The notes under the pieces are model-generated. The model made no database searches. It saw only the letters and a list, made by a program, of their open reading frames with translations, and was not told the DNA's origin. A stretch of 62,746 nt of DNA from CAZEPJ01 sp964514105 (GTDB lineage Bacteria > Desulfobacterota > Desulfocorpusculales > Desulfocorpusculum): positions 1 through 62,746 of the forward strand of contig CAZEPJ010000017.1 in the NCBI GenBank assembly GCA_964514105.1. Direction: 5' to 3'. The position numbers and the translations under genes are program-made. Below, piece after piece: positions 44,200 through 53,068 of the stretch; within the stretch, counting starts at the first letter, position 1, and each line of letters starts with the position of its first letter.

Positions 44200-45978
44200 A
44201 TGAGCAGGACACCCAAGCCCGATTTCGAGCGCTACATGACGGCGCTGCGTTGCGAGGAACCCGACCGGGTTCCCCTGGGGGACTGGCACGTGGACCAGCG
44301 CCCCAAGGAGGCCTTCATGGGACGCAAACTGGTTACCATCCAGGACCTGGTGGATTTCTGGCACACGGCAGGGTTCGACTACGTCACGGCGTCCTCAGGC
44401 ATCCTGGAGCCAGTGCGCGCCCCCGAGGGGATGACCACCCGGGGCGAGGCCGTGCACACGGAGTATGGAGACCGGGTCTCCCGGGAGTGGGCCCACGAGC
44501 ACGAGGGGGTCATCACCAGCTGGGCGCAGTTCGAGAAGTACCGATGGCCGTCGGTGGACGACTTCGACCTGTCCAAGTGGGACGTCCTGGACAGGATCCT
44601 CCCCAAGGGGATGAAGGCCATCTTGCTGCTGGGCAAGATCTACACCCCGGTGTGGATGTACATGGGCGCAGAGGTCTTCTTCAACGCCCTGGAGACCAAC
44701 CCCGAGCTGGTCGAGGCCATCTTTCAAAAGGTGGGGCAAATCCAGTACGAGACGTTCCTCCGGGTGGTGGAGCATCCCTGCGTGGGGGCCGTGCTCCATC
44801 CCGACGACATCGCCCACAACACGGGGCTGTTGGTCCACCCCAGGCACCTGCGCCGATACCTGTTCCCCTGGTACCGGAAGATGAGCGATGTGTGCAAGGA
44901 GCGGGGGATCGGCCACGTGTTCCACAGCGACGGGGACTGCACCGAGGCCATGGACGACCTCATCGCCTGCGGGTTCGACGGATTTCATCCCATCCAGCCC
45001 AATGCCATGGACATCGTGGAGGTCAAGAGGCGCTGGGGCCGGAAGCTCTGCCTCATCGGGAACCTGAACCTGGACTCCACCCTCACCCTGGGGACGCCCG
45101 AGGATGTCCGGGCCGAGGTGTACGAGCGGATCCGGACCATCGGCCCGGGGGGCGGGTACATGGTCTCCTCCTCCAATTCTGTCACGGACTACGTTCCCCT
45201 GGCCAACATGAAGGCCATGTTCGACGCCACCTTCGAGTTCGGCAAGTACCCCATCCAGTTGGAAGCGGGCCGGGTGACGGGAAAGGTATGGACGTATCAG
45301 GGCAAGGGGCCGCTCAAGGCCGCCGCGGCCGCCCCGGTGGATCTGGACGTGGATGCGTATGTGGCCGCCCTCCTCAGCGCCAAGGTCGAGCGCGTCGTCG
45401 AGCTGTTCAAGAAGGACATGGAGGCGGGCGTCGCGCCCGGCGATGTGGTGGGCAAGGGGATGATCCCGGCCATGACCGTGGTGGGGGAGAAGTTTCAAAG
45501 CGGGCAGATCTACATCCCCGAGATGATGATCGCCGCCAAGACCATGGGGGCCACCCTGGCCCACTTCAAGGACGTCCTCGTGTCCAGGGGGGCCCAGAAG
45601 AAGGGCAAGGTGGTCATCGGCACGGTCAAGGGGGACCTCCACGACATCGGCAAAAACCTGGTGGGGATGATGCTCGAGGGGCAGGGGTTCGAGGTGACGG
45701 ATCTGGGGGTATCGGTGGGGCCGGAGAAGTTCGTCCAGGCCGTCCAGGACCAGAGGCCGGACGTGCTGGCCATGAGCGCGCTGCTCACCACCACCATGAT
45801 CGAGATGAAGAACGTCGTGGCGGCGCTTCAGGCGGCGGGGCTGCGCAAACAGGTGAAGGTCATGGTGGGGGGGGCGCCGGTGACCCAGAAGTTCGCCGAC
45901 CAGGTGGGCGCCGACGGATACGCGTACGACGCCCCGGGGGCGGCCCAGAAGTGCAAGGAACTGCTCGCGATCCCGTGA
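44200..45978 (+). CDS. UroD-family methyltransferase fused to corrinoid-binding domain (CmuA-like architecture)
   Basis: A 592-residue fusion. Residues ~5-355 are a uroporphyrinogen-decarboxylase-fold methyltransferase (VPLGDWHVDQRP, HVFHSDGDC, FHPIQPNAMD). Residues ~385-592 are a methyltransferase-type corrinoid domain: a helical cap, then GDLHDIGKNLV with the cobalt-binding H481, and MSALLTTTM and VMVGGAPVTQKFAD. The order matches chloromethane methyltransferase CmuA. The metal site reads H-S-D-G where MtaA and CmuA have H-x-C, so zinc binding may differ. It would demethylate a substrate and hold the methyl on its own corrinoid. AAGGAGG precedes the ATG. The substrate is unknown. Confidence 0.88.
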   Translation: MSRTPKPDFERYMTALRCEEPDRVPLGDWHVDQRPKEAFMGRKLVTIQDLVDFWHTAGFDYVTASSGILEPVRAPEGMTTRGEAVHTEYGDRVSREWAHEHEGVITSWAQFEKYRWPSVDDFDLSKWDVLDRILPKGMKAILLLGKIYTPVWMYMGAEVFFNALETNPELVEAIFQKVGQIQYETFLRVVEHPCVGAVLHPDDIAHNTGLLVHPRHLRRYLFPWYRKMSDVCKERGIGHVFHSDGDCTEAMDDLIACGFDGFHPIQPNAMDIVEVKRRWGRKLCLIGNLNLDSTLTLGTPEDVRAEVYERIRTIGPGGGYMVSSSNSVTDYVPLANMKAMFDATFEFGKYPIQLEAGRVTGKVWTYQGKGPLKAAAAAPVDLDVDAYVAALLSAKVERVVELFKKDMEAGVAPGDVVGKGMIPAMTVVGEKFQSGQIYIPEMMIAAKTMGATLAHFKDVLVSRGAQKKGKVVIGTVKGDLHDIGKNLVGMMLEGQGFEVTDLGVSVGPEKFVQAVQDQRPDVLAMSALLTTTMIEMKNVVAALQAAGLRKQVKVMVGGAPVTQKFADQVGADGYAYDAPGAAQKCKELLAIP

Positions 45979-46142
45979 AGGCGTGGCCCCACAGGCTCGC
46001 GGATCCCAGCGGTGCGGCCCTGGTTGCCGGATCCCTTTGCCTGAGGTAACCTCGTGGGGACGGAGATCGTCCCGATTTGCCTTCTTGTTCTTTTCGGAGT
46101 CCGTCCCTTGGTTCGGCCCCGACGGGGGGAGGGTGGGAGGCC

Positions 46143-47153
46143 ATGAAGGACACCTCGTACAGCTTGGTCATGTCGGCCCTGTTCAACGGGCGCAAGGGCT
46201 CCCGACCGCCGGTGGGCAACCCCACATCCATCGTCTGCCATGGCCTGATGGATGCCTGCGGTGTGCCCTTTCCCGACGCCCATCTCAATGCCAACGCCAT
46301 GGCCGAGCTGGCCCTGGCCGGCCACGAACTGCTGGGCTTTGACACGGTCATGCCCGAGTACAGCGTGCACCAGGAGTCGGCGGCCCTGGGGTGCGACGTG
46401 GACTGGGGGGGGCGGGACCGCATGCCGGACGCCAGGAACTTCCCCCACTCGGACTTCTCGGACATCCAAGTGCCCGAGAACCTCCTGGAGAAGCCCTCCA
46501 TGAAAGTCGTCCTGGACGCCCTCTCCTCGCTTCGCCGCCACGTGGGCGGCCAAGTGGCCATCTGGGGCAAGGTCATGGGGCCCTGGACGCTCTCGTACCA
46601 CATGGCCGGCACCCAGAACCTTCTTCTGGCAGTGGGCATGGGGGAGAAGGGAAAGGTCTTGCGGATGCTCCGGCAGCTCATGGAGGTGACCGTGGCCTAC
46701 GCCAACGCCCAGCTTCGGGCAGGGGCGGACGCGGTGGTGGTGGCCGACCACGTCACCCGCAACTTGGTGGGGCCCTACACGTACGAAGAGTACCTGCTCC
46801 CCATCCATCAGGAGGTCATGGCGCGGATCCACGGGCCGGTGATCCTGCACGTGTGCGGGAACTGCTCGGATCGCCTGCACCTCTTCGCCCAATCCGGGGT
46901 AGACGCGTATCACTTCGAGTGGCAGGTGGACGCCCGCTTCGCCGTGGAGCAGATCGGGGACAGGGTGTCGCTGGTGGGCAACGTCAACAACCCCCGGGTC
47001 CTGCTCCAGGGCACGCCGGAAGAGGTCCACGAGCAGGCCCGGTACGCCATCGGGGCCGGGGTGCACATCATCGGGCCCGAGTGCGCCATCCCCCTGGCCA
47101 CGCCCATGGAGAACCTCAGGGCCATCGTGGAGGCGGCCAGGGAGGGATACTGA
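46143..47153 (+). CDS. MtaA/CmuA-family methyltransferase (UroD fold)
   Basis: A 336-residue single-domain methyltransferase. It keeps the zinc-ligand pattern of MtaA/MtbA: H236 and C238 in VILHVCGNC and C314 in GPECAIP (H-x-C-xn-C). Other landmarks are CHGLMDACGVPFPDAH near the N-terminus and GADAVVVADHVTRNLVGPYTYEEYLLP. Classical members move methyl from a corrinoid protein to coenzyme M; in bacteria the acceptor or donor must be something else, since coenzyme M is rare. The free corrinoid protein 161 bases downstream is the likely partner. GGGAGGGTGGGAGG precedes the ATG. Confidence 0.88.
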   Translation: MKDTSYSLVMSALFNGRKGSRPPVGNPTSIVCHGLMDACGVPFPDAHLNANAMAELALAGHELLGFDTVMPEYSVHQESAALGCDVDWGGRDRMPDARNFPHSDFSDIQVPENLLEKPSMKVVLDALSSLRRHVGGQVAIWGKVMGPWTLSYHMAGTQNLLLAVGMGEKGKVLRMLRQLMEVTVAYANAQLRAGADAVVVADHVTRNLVGPYTYEEYLLPIHQEVMARIHGPVILHVCGNCSDRLHLFAQSGVDAYHFEWQVDARFAVEQIGDRVSLVGNVNNPRVLLQGTPEEVHEQARYAIGAGVHIIGPECAIPLATPMENLRAIVEAAREGY

Positions 47154-47314
47154 GAAGAGGATCGCGGGGACGCGGCGCGGATGAGATGCGGAGAAAGAGC
47201 GGGGGAGTTGGGGCGCTGGGGGAGCGGGGAGATGGGGCGGCATAGGGCACGAAGACCAGGAGATCTGTCTTCCGGACAGGAATCCCCAACACGGGCCACG
47301 CAGACGGAGGCACG

Positions 47315-47950
47315 ATGGACCATCTGACCCGGATCAAGGAGGCGGTGATCGGCGGCAAGCACAAGGATATCGAGGCGCTGGTGCAGGCCGCCATTGATGG
47401 CGGCGCCGACCTCAACCAGGTCATCAACGACGCCCTCATCGCTGCCATGGACGTGGTGGGGCATCGCTTCGGCGAGGGGATCATCTTCGTGCCCGAGATG
47501 CTCGTCTCGGCAGTGACCATGAAGAAGGGGCTGGATCTCATCAAACCCCTCCTCAAGGGAGACGGAGGGGGGAAGGGGAAGGTCCTCATGGGCACGGTCA
47601 AGGGGGATCTCCACGACATCGGGAAGAATCTGGTCATCATGATGCTCGAGGGGGCGGGCTTCCAGGTGACGGACCTGGGGGTGGACCAGGGGGTGGAGCA
47701 GCTCATGGAGAAGGTTGAGGCCCTCCGTCCCCACATCCTGGGGCTCTCGGCCCTGCTGACCACCACCATGCCCGAGATGAAGCGGGTCATCGAGGAGCTC
47801 CAGGCCCGGGGACTCCGGGATCAGGTCAAGGTCATGGTGGGCGGGGCGCCGGTGGACCAGAAGTTCGCCGATCAGATCGGGGCCGACGGATACGGAAAGG
47901 ACGCCACGGCGGCGGTGGAGCTGGCCCGAAGGCTCGTGGCCGGAAACTAG
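47315..47950 (+). CDS. Methyltransferase cognate corrinoid protein
   Basis: A 211-residue protein of the MtaC/MttC/MtbC type: a four-helix cap (1-85) and a Rossmann B12 domain with GDLHDIGKN (ligand H100), LSALLTTTMPEM and VMVGGAPVDQKFAD. It is cytoplasmic and shuttles a methyl group between two methyltransferases. The B12 half is very similar to those of the two fusion proteins in this region, so they share an origin. GGAGG precedes the ATG. Its cobalt must be in the Co(I) state, so the RACo-like protein at 56.4-58.3 kb is a natural partner. Confidence 0.92.
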   Translation: MDHLTRIKEAVIGGKHKDIEALVQAAIDGGADLNQVINDALIAAMDVVGHRFGEGIIFVPEMLVSAVTMKKGLDLIKPLLKGDGGGKGKVLMGTVKGDLHDIGKNLVIMMLEGAGFQVTDLGVDQGVEQLMEKVEALRPHILGLSALLTTTMPEMKRVIEELQARGLRDQVKVMVGGAPVDQKFADQIGADGYGKDATAAVELARRLVAGN

Positions 47951-48044
47951 ATACGCTCCTTCCGGGGGGGGCTTCAAGGGGCGCACAACAGGCGGGCGGC
48001 CCGATGCGGGTCGCCAAAGCACGCACATCCAGGGGAGGTGGACA

Positions 48045-49115
48045 ATGAAGGGAAGGGCGCATGGTGTGGTGGCTTTGGTGGGGGCTCTGGTCATGGGATT
48101 GGGCTGGGCCGTGGGGGTGGCCGGTGCAGCGGACGAGAAGACGATTCGCTGGCGGATGACCACGTCCTGGGCCACGGGTATCCCTCTCTATACGGAGATG
48201 GCCGAGCTGTTCGCCAAGAACGTGGAGGCCCTGTCGGGCGGGCGCTTCAAGATCCAGACCCTTGCGGGAGGGGCCATTGCCCCGGCGTTGGAGGTGACGG
48301 ACGCCGTCCAGAAGGGTATCTGCGAGATCGGCCACCTGTGGCCAGGCTACGACATCGGTCGGGACCCCACATCAGCCATCATCGGCGGGTATGCCGGGAG
48401 CATGGAGTCGGTGCCCATGCTCCATTGGCTGTACACGGGTGGAGGAGTCAAGCTCTGGCAGGAGTGGCGCATGGCCAAGTTCGGCGTGGTGGCCTTCCCC
48501 TGCGGCATGCGGCCCACCGAGGTATTCCTTCATTCCCACAAACCCGTCCGCAAGCTCGATGACCTCAAGGGGATGAAGATCCGGACGGTGGGGGCATGGG
48601 CCGAGATCCTCCCCAAGCTGGGGGCGGCCGTGGTGTCCCTGCCCGGGGCGGAGGTCTTCCCGGCCCTGGAGCGCAAGGTGATCGACGGGACCGAGTGGGC
48701 AACGCCCGGGGAGAACGTCATCAGCGGGTTTCACGAAGTAGCCAAGTACATCATCGTGCCAGGGGCCCATCAACCCAGCGCCCCCTTCGAGGTGGTCATC
48801 AACAAGGCCAAGTGGGATGCCCTCCCCAAGGAGTTCCAGACGTATATCGAGTACGCGGCCCAGTCTGTGAGCTTCGAGTCGTGGGCGCGCATCGGCAAGC
48901 TCGACATGGGGGCCATGGACGTCTTCAAGAAGAAGGGCAACGAGGTCATTTTCCTGGATTCCGAGACCCAGACCAGATGCCATGAGCTGGGCAAGGAGTG
49001 GGCCAGGGAGAAGGCGGCCACCAATGAGTGGTTCAAGAAAGTGTTCGACTCCCAGGAGGCCTTCGAGGCGGCCTGGAACCTGGTCGGTCCCACGAGGTTC
49101 TTCCAGTACAAGTGA
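48045..49115 (+). CDS. dctP: TRAP transporter solute-binding protein DctP
   Basis: A 356-residue periplasmic binding protein with a Sec leader (cleavage near AGAADEK). WRMTTSWATGIPLYTEMAELFAKNVE and GRFKIQTLAGGAIAPALEV belong to the DctP family; the DDLKGMKIRTVG segment is the carboxylate-binding strand whose arginine normally grips an acid group. WATPGENVISGFHEVAKY recalls the DctP branch that binds larger oxo-acids, but the ligand is not settled. GGGGAGGTGG precedes the ATG. A hairpin follows the stop, then dctQ and dctM. Confidence 0.9.
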   Translation: MKGRAHGVVALVGALVMGLGWAVGVAGAADEKTIRWRMTTSWATGIPLYTEMAELFAKNVEALSGGRFKIQTLAGGAIAPALEVTDAVQKGICEIGHLWPGYDIGRDPTSAIIGGYAGSMESVPMLHWLYTGGGVKLWQEWRMAKFGVVAFPCGMRPTEVFLHSHKPVRKLDDLKGMKIRTVGAWAEILPKLGAAVVSLPGAEVFPALERKVIDGTEWATPGENVISGFHEVAKYIIVPGAHQPSAPFEVVINKAKWDALPKEFQTYIEYAAQSVSFESWARIGKLDMGAMDVFKKKGNEVIFLDSETQTRCHELGKEWAREKAATNEWFKKVFDSQEAFEAAWNLVGPTRFFQYK

Positions 49116-49128
49116 GGAGCGCCGGGAT

Positions 49129-49163
49129 GGAGGGGGCGGGCCCCAACGAGGCCGGCCCCCTCC
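49129..49163 (+). promoter_or_regulatory. Strong hairpin between dctP and dctQ
   Basis: GGAGGGGGC (49129-49137) pairs with GCCCCCTCC (49155-49163), with further GGCC pairing inside. There is no T-run. It begins 13 bases after the dctP stop, the same place as the palindrome after the ABC binding-protein gene. Confidence 0.7.
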
Positions 49164-49184
49164 CCGTGCACGAGAGGGCGGACC

Positions 49185-49703
49185 ATGAGAGGACTGACAC
49201 GGACCCTCAAGGGGGTCGACGCGGTGAGCCTGGCGGCGGGAAAGGCGGCGGCATTCCTGGCGGTGCCCATGGTAGCGGCCCTCGTCTACGAGGTGCTCGC
49301 CCGATACGTCTTCGGGAGGCCCACCATCTGGTCGTACGAGACCACGTACATGATTTACGGCTCCCACTACCTCCTGGGGGCCGCCTTCACCCTGTATTAC
49401 AAAGGACATATCCGCATCGACGTCATCTATCATTTGTTTCCCCAGCGGGCCCGGGCCGCCGTGGACGTGCTGGGCTATCTCATCGTCTTCTTTCCCGTGA
49501 CGTTCCTGCTGTCGTACAGCGGATTTCATTACGCCTGGGAGTCCTTCAGCACGAAAGAGGTCTCCCAGTACACGCCGTGGGCCCCCTACCTGTGGCCGTA
49601 CAAGACGGTGATCTTCCTTGGCTTCGCCCTCCTGCTGATCCAGGGATTGGCGGAGTTCACCCGGAGCGTGGCGACCCTGGTCCGGGGGGTGCCCCATGAT
49701 TGA
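49185..49703 (+). CDS. dctQ: TRAP transporter small permease DctQ
   Basis: A 172-residue inner-membrane protein with four hydrophobic helices. VYEVLARYVFGRPTIWSYETTYMI fits the DctQ signature (about residues 34-57), and GHIRIDVIYHLFPQRARA the second. It stabilises the large subunit; its gene overlaps dctM by eight bases. GAGGGCGG lies upstream of the ATG. Confidence 0.9.
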   Translation: MRGLTRTLKGVDAVSLAAGKAAAFLAVPMVAALVYEVLARYVFGRPTIWSYETTYMIYGSHYLLGAAFTLYYKGHIRIDVIYHLFPQRARAAVDVLGYLIVFFPVTFLLSYSGFHYAWESFSTKEVSQYTPWAPYLWPYKTVIFLGFALLLIQGLAEFTRSVATLVRGVPHD

Positions 49704-51039
49704 ATCCCTCCTGGGTTCCGAGTATTTCGTCCTGGTGATGTTCGGGGCGGTCCTGACTTTCATCTTCATCGGGTTTCCCGTGGCGTTTTCCCTCATGGGC
49801 GTGGCCGTGATCTTCGGGTATGTGAGCTTCGGCGACGCCGTGGGCAACATGCTCATCCGCCGGGTGTGGGACGTGGCCAACAACTACGTCCTGGCGGCCG
49901 TCCCCCTGTTCGTGTTCATGGGCTCCGTGCTGGAGGCATCGGGCATCGCCAAGCGCCTGTTCGACGCCATGATGCAGCTCACGGGCCGGCTCCGGGGTGG
50001 GCTGGCCGTGGGGACCACCCTCATGTGCACCATCTTCGCAGCGTCCACGGGGATTATCGGCGCATCCGAGGTGGTCATCGGCCTTCTCGCCATCCCCGTG
50101 CTCCTCTCGAGGGGGTACAACAAGTCCCTCATCTGCGGCACCATCTGCGCCGGAGGGTCATTGGGCACGATCGTCCCGCCCAGCGTGGTCATCGTCGTGT
50201 ACGGCCCGGCCGCGGGCCTCTCGGTGGGCCGGCTTCTGGCCGCGGCCGTGCTGCCCGGCATCCTTCTTTCTGGTCTGTACATCGTGTACATCATCATCCG
50301 CTGTCTCCTGAGGCCCCAGGACGGCCCGGGCCTTCCCCCGGAGGAGATGATGCCCTTGGGCCCCAGGCTCAAGCTGGTGGTCACGGCGCTTCTTCCTCCC
50401 CTGGCGCTCATCTTCGCGGTGACGGGCACCATTCTGCTGGGCTGGGCTGCCCCCACCGAGGCCGCGGCCCTGGGGGCCTTCGGCGGCACCGCGCTGTGTC
50501 TCCTGTATGGACGGCTCACATGGCGGACCCTGTACAAGGCGTGCATCGACACCATCAAGATCAGCTCCATGATCATGCTCGTGCTTACGGGAGGGACCAT
50601 GTACACGGGGGTCTTCCTGGGCATGGGTGGGGCGGATGTGGCGGAGAAGCTCCTGCGGGCCATGCACATGACCCCCTGGATCACGGTGGGCTTCTTCCTG
50701 CTTCTGGCCTTCCTGGCGGGCTTTGTGCTGGACTGGATCAGCATCCTGCTCATCTTCGTCCCCATCTTCGTGCCCATCGTCACCAAGTTGGGCTTCGACC
50801 CCATCTGGTTCTCCACCCTGTTCTTCATCATGATCCAGACCAGCTACCTGACGCCCCCCATGGCGCCGGCCATCTTCTACCTCAAGGGGATCGTCCCCCC
50901 GGAGATCCAGACCCGGGACATGTTCCGGGGGGTGGTGCCGTACATCGCCCTTCAGGCCATCGGGGCCGGGCTGGTGATGCTCTTTCCATGGATCTCCCTG
51001 TGGCTGCCCAACTACCTCATGGGGGGCGCCTTCAAGTGA
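49696..51039 (+). CDS. dctM: TRAP transporter large permease DctM
   Basis: A 447-residue inner-membrane protein with about twelve hydrophobic segments. VPLFVFMGSVLEASGIAKRL, ASTGIIGASEVVIGLLAIP, GGSLGTIVPPSVVIVVYG and the late GFVLDWISILLIFVPIFVP belong to the DctM transport core, a Na+-coupled elevator. With DctP and DctQ it completes an uptake system, likely for a carboxylated compound. The second UroD/corrinoid fusion begins 46 bases downstream. Confidence 0.92.
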   Translation: MIESLLGSEYFVLVMFGAVLTFIFIGFPVAFSLMGVAVIFGYVSFGDAVGNMLIRRVWDVANNYVLAAVPLFVFMGSVLEASGIAKRLFDAMMQLTGRLRGGLAVGTTLMCTIFAASTGIIGASEVVIGLLAIPVLLSRGYNKSLICGTICAGGSLGTIVPPSVVIVVYGPAAGLSVGRLLAAAVLPGILLSGLYIVYIIIRCLLRPQDGPGLPPEEMMPLGPRLKLVVTALLPPLALIFAVTGTILLGWAAPTEAAALGAFGGTALCLLYGRLTWRTLYKACIDTIKISSMIMLVLTGGTMYTGVFLGMGGADVAEKLLRAMHMTPWITVGFFLLLAFLAGFVLDWISILLIFVPIFVPIVTKLGFDPIWFSTLFFIMIQTSYLTPPMAPAIFYLKGIVPPEIQTRDMFRGVVPYIALQAIGAGLVMLFPWISLWLPNYLMGGAFK

Positions 51040-51084
51040 CGTCCGTCCCCAGGGCCCTGCGCGGGCGGAAAGGAGCGATTGCAG

Positions 51085-53004
51085 ATGACCCGTAAAGAGC
51101 GCATCCTCATGGCGGCCAGGGGGGAGATGCCCGACGTCCTCCCCTACGTGCCCCGCTTCGATCTCTGGTACAACGCCAACTCGTACGCGGGGACCCTGCC
51201 GGAGATCCACCGCGGCCGGACGGCCGACGAGATCGGGCGGGCCGAGGGGTGGGCCCTGCACAAGGTGGTGCCGGAGCTCCTCCAGGTGGAAAAGGAGGAG
51301 GAGAACCTGAACCGAGCCATCGGCCTTTACGGCCTCAAGGAGAACGGGTATCGCATCACGTTCTCCCCCAACGTGGAGATCCGGGTGGAGCGGACCCCGG
51401 ATTCCGTCCGTGTGGAGTACCACACGCCCGTCGGGGTCGTGAGCACCCGGGAGGTCATCACCGAGGAGATGCGAAGGGCCGGCGCCTCCATCACCTGGAT
51501 CGACGAGCGCGCCATCAAGGGGGTCAAGGATTACGAGACCTTGGCGTACCTCTTCGAGCAGGTGACCGTGGTGCCGGACTACGATCGGTACGCCCGGTGG
51601 CAGGCGGCGGTGGGCGACGACGGGGTGGCCTGCATGATGGGGAGCTTCGCGGCCTCGCCCATGCAGCACATCCAGAGGGACTTCCTAGAGGCCACGGGGT
51701 TCTTTCTCGAGTACAACGACCACCAGCGAGAGATGCGGCGGCTGGCCGAAAGCCTGGAGGGGGTGTACGACCAGCTCCTGAGGGTGGTGTGCGAATCCCC
51801 GGCCGAGGTGATCCTCTGGGGGGCCAACTACGATGACATGATCACCTATCCCCCGTACTTCGAGAAGGAGATCCTGCCGTGGCTTCGGAAGGCCTCGACG
51901 GCCATGGCGGCCAAAGGAAAGCTGCTCATCTGCCACTGCGACGGGGAGAACCTGGGTCTCCTGGATCTCATCCGGGACTCGGGGATGCACATCGCAGAGG
52001 CCATCTGTCCCCACCCCATGACCAAGGTCAGGATCGAGGAATACTACCGGAGGTGGGGGGATCGGTTGACCATATTCGGCGGCATCCCCCAGAGCCTCCT
52101 GCTGGCCGAGACCGCGTCGGAGGAGGACTTCGAGGCCTATCTGGACCATTTCTTCAAGGCGGTGGCCCCGGGGCGCCGCCTCATCGTGGGCATCGCCGAC
52201 ACCACCCCCCCCAACGCCGTGTTCGACCGGCTGCGGCGTTTGGGCGAGCGGGTGGAGCGGGAAGGGAGGCTGCCCCTCCAGGCGGGGGCCTTTCGCGTCC
52301 CCGTGGAGGCGCGGGCCGGGGGCGGGGCCGCCCCGAAGGCTCTGGCCGCCGCGGACGAGACTTTCCAGGCGGTTCAGAAGGCCGTCCTCCAGGGGGACCA
52401 TCTGGGCATCGGTGACCAGGTCCACGCGCTCCTGGAGAGGGGCATCCCGGCCGGCGAGATCCTCCAGCGGGGCATGATCTCCGCCATGGAGGTGATCGGG
52501 GAGCGATTCAAGAGCGGGGACGTCTTCATCCCGGAGGTGCTTCTCTCGGCCCGGGCCATGAACGAGGCCCTGGGGGTGCTGGAACCCCACCTGGCCGGGG
52601 ATAGAATGAAGGGGGGAGGGAAGATCCTCATCGGGACGGTCCGCGGGGACCTCCACGACATCGGGAAGAACATGGTGGCCACCATGCTTCGGGGGGTGGG
52701 CTTCGAGATCAGGGATCTCGGCATCAATATCAGGATGGAGGATTTCGTGGAGCAGGTCGCCGCGTACAAGCCCGATATCCTGGGTCTCTCTGCGCTCCTC
52801 ACCACGACCATGCCCGAGATGGGGCGGGTGATCCAGGCCCTGAAGGCGAGGGGGCTTCGAGACGGGGTCAAGGTCATGGTGGGAGGAGCCCCGGTGAACG
52901 AGAAGTTCGCGAGAGACATCGGCGCCGATGCGTACGCGGCAGATGCCGGCGATGCCGTCGCCGCGGCTCGGCGGCTGATGTCCTCCGAGGCTTCGGCCCC
53001 CTGA
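51085..53004 (+). CDS. UroD-family methyltransferase fused to corrinoid-binding domain (second copy)
   Basis: A 639-residue fusion with the same layout as the protein at 44.2-46.0 kb but clearly divergent in the N-terminal half (VPRFDLWYNANSYAGTLPE; LLICHCDGEN; GGIPQSLLLAE). The C-terminal corrinoid domain has GDLHDIGKNMV with H524 and ALLTTTMPEM, closer to the free corrinoid protein. The metal site is H-C-D-G. Different substrate specificity from the first fusion is likely. A linker of about 30 Ala/Gly/Glu-rich residues joins the halves. AAGGAG lies nine bases before the ATG; a TTG two codons upstream is less well placed. It directly follows the TRAP genes, so the two may share a substrate. 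Confidence 0.88.
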   Translation: MTRKERILMAARGEMPDVLPYVPRFDLWYNANSYAGTLPEIHRGRTADEIGRAEGWALHKVVPELLQVEKEEENLNRAIGLYGLKENGYRITFSPNVEIRVERTPDSVRVEYHTPVGVVSTREVITEEMRRAGASITWIDERAIKGVKDYETLAYLFEQVTVVPDYDRYARWQAAVGDDGVACMMGSFAASPMQHIQRDFLEATGFFLEYNDHQREMRRLAESLEGVYDQLLRVVCESPAEVILWGANYDDMITYPPYFEKEILPWLRKASTAMAAKGKLLICHCDGENLGLLDLIRDSGMHIAEAICPHPMTKVRIEEYYRRWGDRLTIFGGIPQSLLLAETASEEDFEAYLDHFFKAVAPGRRLIVGIADTTPPNAVFDRLRRLGERVEREGRLPLQAGAFRVPVEARAGGGAAPKALAAADETFQAVQKAVLQGDHLGIGDQVHALLERGIPAGEILQRGMISAMEVIGERFKSGDVFIPEVLLSARAMNEALGVLEPHLAGDRMKGGGKILIGTVRGDLHDIGKNMVATMLRGVGFEIRDLGINIRMEDFVEQVAAYKPDILGLSALLTTTMPEMGRVIQALKARGLRDGVKVMVGGAPVNEKFARDIGADAYAADAGDAVAAARRLMSSEASAP

Positions 53005-53068
53005 ACCCTGCCGATACTTCGAGCGGTTGAGACGCCTTGGGCACTCCGGGCACGGATCGGAGCGACGA

